Assembly: GCA_964581355.1 (NCBI GenBank)
Contig: CAZOOA010000004.1
Coordinates: forward strand, 1-64,000
Reading direction: 5' to 3'
Length of the DNA: 64,000 bases
Origin: CAZOOA01 sp964581355
GTDB taxonomy: Bacteria > Bacillota > Dethiobacteria > DTU022 > UBA8154
The notes beneath the pieces were generated by a model, which worked only from the letters and a program-made list of their open reading frames with translations, searched no databases and was not told the origin of the DNA. The position numbers and the translations under genes are program-made. Shown here piece after piece: positions 61,388-64,000 of this stretch (the first letter of the stretch is position 1; every line of letters starts with the position of its first letter).

Positions 61388-62752
61388 TTAAGAAGATGGT
61401 CCGATGACAACTATTTCCGGCCTGGGTGCATAAGAATCACTATATAGATGTTCTCTTCCTACCTCCTTCCCGTTTTGGTAATATTGGCGATATGTTTCCA
61501 CCTGGTAGCCCGGCCGACCAGTTTGCTGAACAGCTCTATATCCGGGGTCCTGTTCCCTGGAAATGATTTCTTGAATAGGATAGGAGATCTCTTTTTTAAT
61601 CCGTGCAATTATGCGGATATCCAGGGAGTCATCCCTGGTCCCAAATAGTTTTGCTTTTAGGTAGCCATCCACAGCATATAGATGGATTAAGAGATGGCAA
61701 GGATAATTATTGATAAACTTTAAATCCAGGTAATCATAGGCTACTGCAGCGTCAAAGCCCGGGGGGAGGTAGTTGACAGCCAGTCCATGATTATGGCGTT
61801 CTTTTATTTCCAGGCCAGCATACAGGGCAGCATTATAAAGGGTAGATGAAACCTGGCAAATCCCGCCTCCAGCCTCAGGTACAAGTTGGTCATCTATAAT
61901 AACGGGGGCGTTTTTAAAGCCCCCTTCAAGAGAGGCTTTACCTACATATTGATTAAAGGAAAAAAGTTCACCGGGGGCTAGTAGAATGTTATCAATTTTT
62001 GAAGCTGCCAGTTTAATATTATGTGCTCTGTTTTCATTGGAAGGGTTAAACTGGGTTTGCTTTAAAGCTACTTCCTCCTTTACCCCCTTGTTAATTACAT
62101 CAAATACGGTGTGCTCGGGATAAACAGGAAGCATTTCTGCTTTTAAAACCAGGGACTCCCCTGGCCAGATTGATAATTTCTTTTTCAATTCTTCTTTCAA
62201 TGGTTCGATGGCAAGTTCCAGGCCATTTTTGTGAGGGGTAAAAATTAACTGACCCTGTTCGGCCCGCACCTCAGCATTGCCAGGAGTTTGGTGCAGGACA
62301 GCAGCAATGTCAACAAAAACAGTCTCAAAACAATCGTTTTTGCTGCGGTATGATACCTGGATCTGTGTAGGTGAAAGGCAACCCGTGATCCGTTGCAGGA
62401 ACGGGATGGAAACATTTTGCTTCTTTAAATTTTTGATTGTTTGTTCTCGGTCAATTTCTATCCCCAGGTCCCTCAGAATTATTTCTTTTTCTGCTCCTTT
62501 TTCGTTGATGACCAGCACTGCTTTCTCCTTTTTCATCCTGTAATCCAGATGATCTAAATGTTCATCTAAAGCAGAAAAAGTATAGTATCCAATATTTTTC
62601 TCTCCCAGGTAGAAACAGGGCGGCAGACGAAACATGTAGTATAGCCATAAAAACGAAAAAGAAACTAATCCCAAAGCAAAGATGCCCAGGGCTGTTTTCC
62701 AGGATAATCTTCTCATTAATAAATTTTTTATTCCACAAAGCGCTTTAATCAT
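61388..62752 (-). CDS. VanW-family protein with N-terminal signal anchor
   Basis: The 454-residue protein has a signal anchor (about residues 18-40), a peptidoglycan-binding-like region with YTFSALDEHLDHLDYRM, and a VanW domain (about 235-370) with LAASKIDNILLAPGELFSFN, PEAGGGICQVSSTLYNAALY and RHNHGLAVNYLPPGFDAAVA. A G5-like C-terminal segment (about 395-450) follows. VanW proteins are common in the clostridial envelope; their biochemical role is unknown despite the name from vancomycin clusters. No ribosome binding site is obvious at the ATG (62752); the ATG at 62716 is an alternative. No resistance genes are near. Confidence 0.88.
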   Translation of the reverse strand: MIKALCGIKNLLMRRLSWKTALGIFALGLVSFSFLWLYYMFRLPPCFYLGEKNIGYYTFSALDEHLDHLDYRMKKEKAVLVINEKGAEKEIILRDLGIEIDREQTIKNLKKQNVSIPFLQRITGCLSPTQIQVSYRSKNDCFETVFVDIAAVLHQTPGNAEVRAEQGQLIFTPHKNGLELAIEPLKEELKKKLSIWPGESLVLKAEMLPVYPEHTVFDVINKGVKEEVALKQTQFNPSNENRAHNIKLAASKIDNILLAPGELFSFNQYVGKASLEGGFKNAPVIIDDQLVPEAGGGICQVSSTLYNAALYAGLEIKERHNHGLAVNYLPPGFDAAVAYDYLDLKFINNYPCHLLIHLYAVDGYLKAKLFGTRDDSLDIRIIARIKKEISYPIQEIISREQDPGYRAVQQTGRPGYQVETYRQYYQNGKEVGREHLYSDSYAPRPEIVVIGPSS

Positions 62753-62788
62753 TTGGTTATTGTTATGTTTTTGTTCTTACTTTATGAA

Positions 62789-62818
62789 TCAACCCCTGCA
62801 AAAAAATACAGGGGTTGA
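62789..62818. repeat. 10-bp inverted repeat between oadB and the VanW gene
   Basis: TCAACCCCTG and CAGGGGTTGA flank a 10-base A-rich loop. On the minus strand no T run follows, so termination of oadB transcripts is uncertain. Confidence 0.6.
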
Positions 62819-62852
62819 AAAAAGTCTTATGTTGGTTTGTAGCTGGTATGCT

Positions 62853-62905
62853 GCTCAGCCCATTTATTGTATCATTCTCCGCAAAGCCGTGGGGAGCAGT
62901 TTCGA
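62853..62905. repeat. Partial third copy of the dispersed repeat family
   Basis: CTGCTCAGCCCATTTATTGT, then ATCATTCTC and AAGCCGTGGGG, parallel the left side of copy 1 (CTGCTGGGCCCATTTATTAC, ATCATACGTC, AAGCCTTGGGG at 21559-21602). The palindromic part beyond is missing or diverged. Confidence 0.55.
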
Positions 62906-62928
62906 TGATTTTTTGTTAGCAATCATAC

Positions 62929-64000
62929 TTAAGCCAGCAGGGATAAAAATATACCTGCTGCTACAGCTGAACCAATGACTCCAGCTACGTTTGGGCCCAT
63001 GGCATGCATCAAAAGATAATTATTGGGGTTTTCCTGTTTCCCAACCATCTGGGAGACTCGAGCCGCCATGGGGACTGCAGAAACCCCGGCAGAACCGATC
63101 AGTGGATTTACCTTTCCTCCAGTTGCTTTGCACATAATTTTGCCCATGAGGACACCCGCTGCTGTTCCAACAGCGAAAGCAAACAGCCCTAACAAGATAA
63201 TCATGATGGTTTCTCTTTGGAGGAAATATTCCGCACTGGCATTGGCTCCAACGGTAATGCCCAGGAAAATTACAACAATATTGTTTAATTCGTTTTGTGC
63301 AGCCTTGTTCAAACGCTCTGTAACACCACATTCCCTGAGCAGGTTTCCAAACATCAACATTCCCAACAAAGGTATCGCTGCAGGTAGCAGCAAACCTGTT
63401 AATAATATCACAACGATGGGAAAAAGAATTCTTTCCCTCTTGGAAACGGGGCGCAGCTGCTGCATTACAATTTTTCTTTCTTCTTTTGTGGTAAATAGTT
63501 TCATAATGGGGGGCTGGATAATCGGCACCAGCGCCATGTACGAATAAGCCGCCACAGCAATGGCTCCTAGCAGCTCGGGAGCCATTCGTGAAGCGAGATA
63601 AATGGCTGTCGGTCCGTCTGCACCACCGATAATGCCAATGGCACCGGCTTCAAAAGGAGTAAAGCCGAAAAACAGGATCGCCCCCAGGAAGGTGGTAAAA
63701 ATGCCAAACTGTGCCGCAGCACCCAATAACAGCGTTTTTGGGTTGGAAATCAAGGGGCCAAAATCAGTTAATGCACCTACCCCTAAAAAAATTAAGGGAG
63801 GATAGATGCCCAGTTCTATACCTTGATAAAGGTAGTATAATAATCCCCCCAACTCACCGTCCTGGGGTGGTGCCATCAAGCCACCCAGGGGCAGGTTAAC
63901 CAAAAGCATCCCAAAGCTAATCGGAACCAGTAATAATGGCTCATATTTTTTTACAATTCCCATGTAAAGAAGAACAAGGGACACTATAATCATGCCAAGA
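62929..64000 (-). CDS. oadB: Na+-translocating decarboxylase beta subunit, cut by the window edge
   Basis: The frame is open to the last base of the window, so the N terminus is outside; at least 356 residues are present. It is very hydrophobic with about ten membrane segments. Family motifs are KKYEPLLLVPISFGMLLVNL, GIIGGADGPTAIYLAS (with the functionally essential Asp), NNIVVIFLGITVGANASAE and IGSAGVSAVPMAARVSQ. In oxaloacetate, methylmalonyl-CoA or glutaconyl-CoA decarboxylase complexes this subunit couples decarboxylation to Na+ export. The partner alpha, gamma and biotin-carrier genes should lie beyond 64000; which decarboxylase it serves cannot be told. Confidence 0.95.
   Translation of the reverse strand, partial: LGMIIVSLVLLYMGIVKKYEPLLLVPISFGMLLVNLPLGGLMAPPQDGELGGLLYYLYQGIELGIYPPLIFLGVGALTDFGPLISNPKTLLLGAAAQFGIFTTFLGAILFFGFTPFEAGAIGIIGGADGPTAIYLASRMAPELLGAIAVAAYSYMALVPIIQPPIMKLFTTKEERKIVMQQLRPVSKRERILFPIVVILLTGLLLPAAIPLLGMLMFGNLLRECGVTERLNKAAQNELNNIVVIFLGITVGANASAEYFLQRETIMIILLGLFAFAVGTAAGVLMGKIMCKATGGKVNPLIGSAGVSAVPMAARVSQMVGKQENPNNYLLMHAMGPNVAGVIGSAVAAGIFLSLLA

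Noticed and set aside
61388..62752. Vancomycin-resistance locus because of the VanW domain
   Set aside because: No vanHAX or vanRS genes; stand-alone VanW proteins are common in Clostridia.

Overview
The window reads as the chromosome of an anaerobic, Gram-positive member of the Clostridia (Peptococcaceae-like; genus not determinable from this sequence). Supporting evidence: strong AGGAGG-type ribosome binding sites with frequent GTG/TTG starts, SLH, VanW, 3D and Gmad2-type envelope domains, a ylqG/ylqH flagellar-type gene pair, a minimal SufC-SufB pair, rubredoxin, EFR1-type flavodoxin-ferredoxin, a glycyl-radical enzyme and a Na+-pumping decarboxylase beta subunit. No rRNA, tRNA, CRISPR array or intact transposon was seen.

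Layout. 1-7 kb: 3' end of a MazF/PemK toxin, a glycyl-radical enzyme fused by an apparent deletion to the tail of its own activase, a YkuE-like phosphoesterase, a YjbQ remnant, dihydrofolate reductase, a QueG-like ferredoxin protein and a 3D-domain protein. 7-15 kb: a large PAS4-GAF-GGDEF-HD-GYP c-di-GMP protein, a patch of decayed genes (DUF4338/DruA-like, PAS, WYL, SpoIIE-kinase, histidine kinase tails), an alpha/beta hydrolase, EFR1 and a PAS-GGDEF cyclase. 15-21 kb: class III aminotransferase and a proton-translocating transhydrogenase operon (pntAA-pntAB-pntB) whose beta subunit carries two tandem copies of NADP-binding domain III, both without the usual Lys-Arg-Ser motif. 21-27 kb: UspA, a 45-aa basic protein, DUF6508, and a four-gene operon linking a PAS-SpoIIE phosphatase-HATPase protein and a STAS protein to a MoxR AAA+ ATPase and a VWA protein. 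27-36 kb: SbcCD-like YhaN/YhaO, sufC-sufB, and a secreted copper-amine-oxidase-N/Gmad2/CARDB protein. 36-49 kb: acetate transporter with a frameshifted start, two more SpoIIE phosphatases, a hybrid histidine kinase, an SLH protein and a CheB-CheR-PAS fusion. 49-54 kb: a secreted transglutaminase-like protein preceded by two tandem c-di-GMP-I riboswitches, each with its own terminator, then holin-like, flagellar export-associated, TrkA and STAS genes. 54-64 kb: acyl-CoA synthetase, CapA-like protein, rubredoxin, gltX, sirtuin, VanW protein and oadB (cut by the window edge).

The dominant theme is signal transduction. A c-di-GMP cyclase, a cyclase/phosphodiesterase candidate and a c-di-GMP-sensing double riboswitch lie in the same window. 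Three SpoIIE-type phosphatases (two fused to a RsbW-like kinase domain), two STAS antagonists and a decayed fourth phosphatase copy make a partner-switching family. The leading candidates for new biology are the double-domain-III transhydrogenase with altered cofactor site, the phosphatase-STAS-MoxR-VWA operon, the doubly riboswitched transglutaminase and a dispersed covarying palindrome family. All family assignments are from motif recognition by eye; no database search was run.
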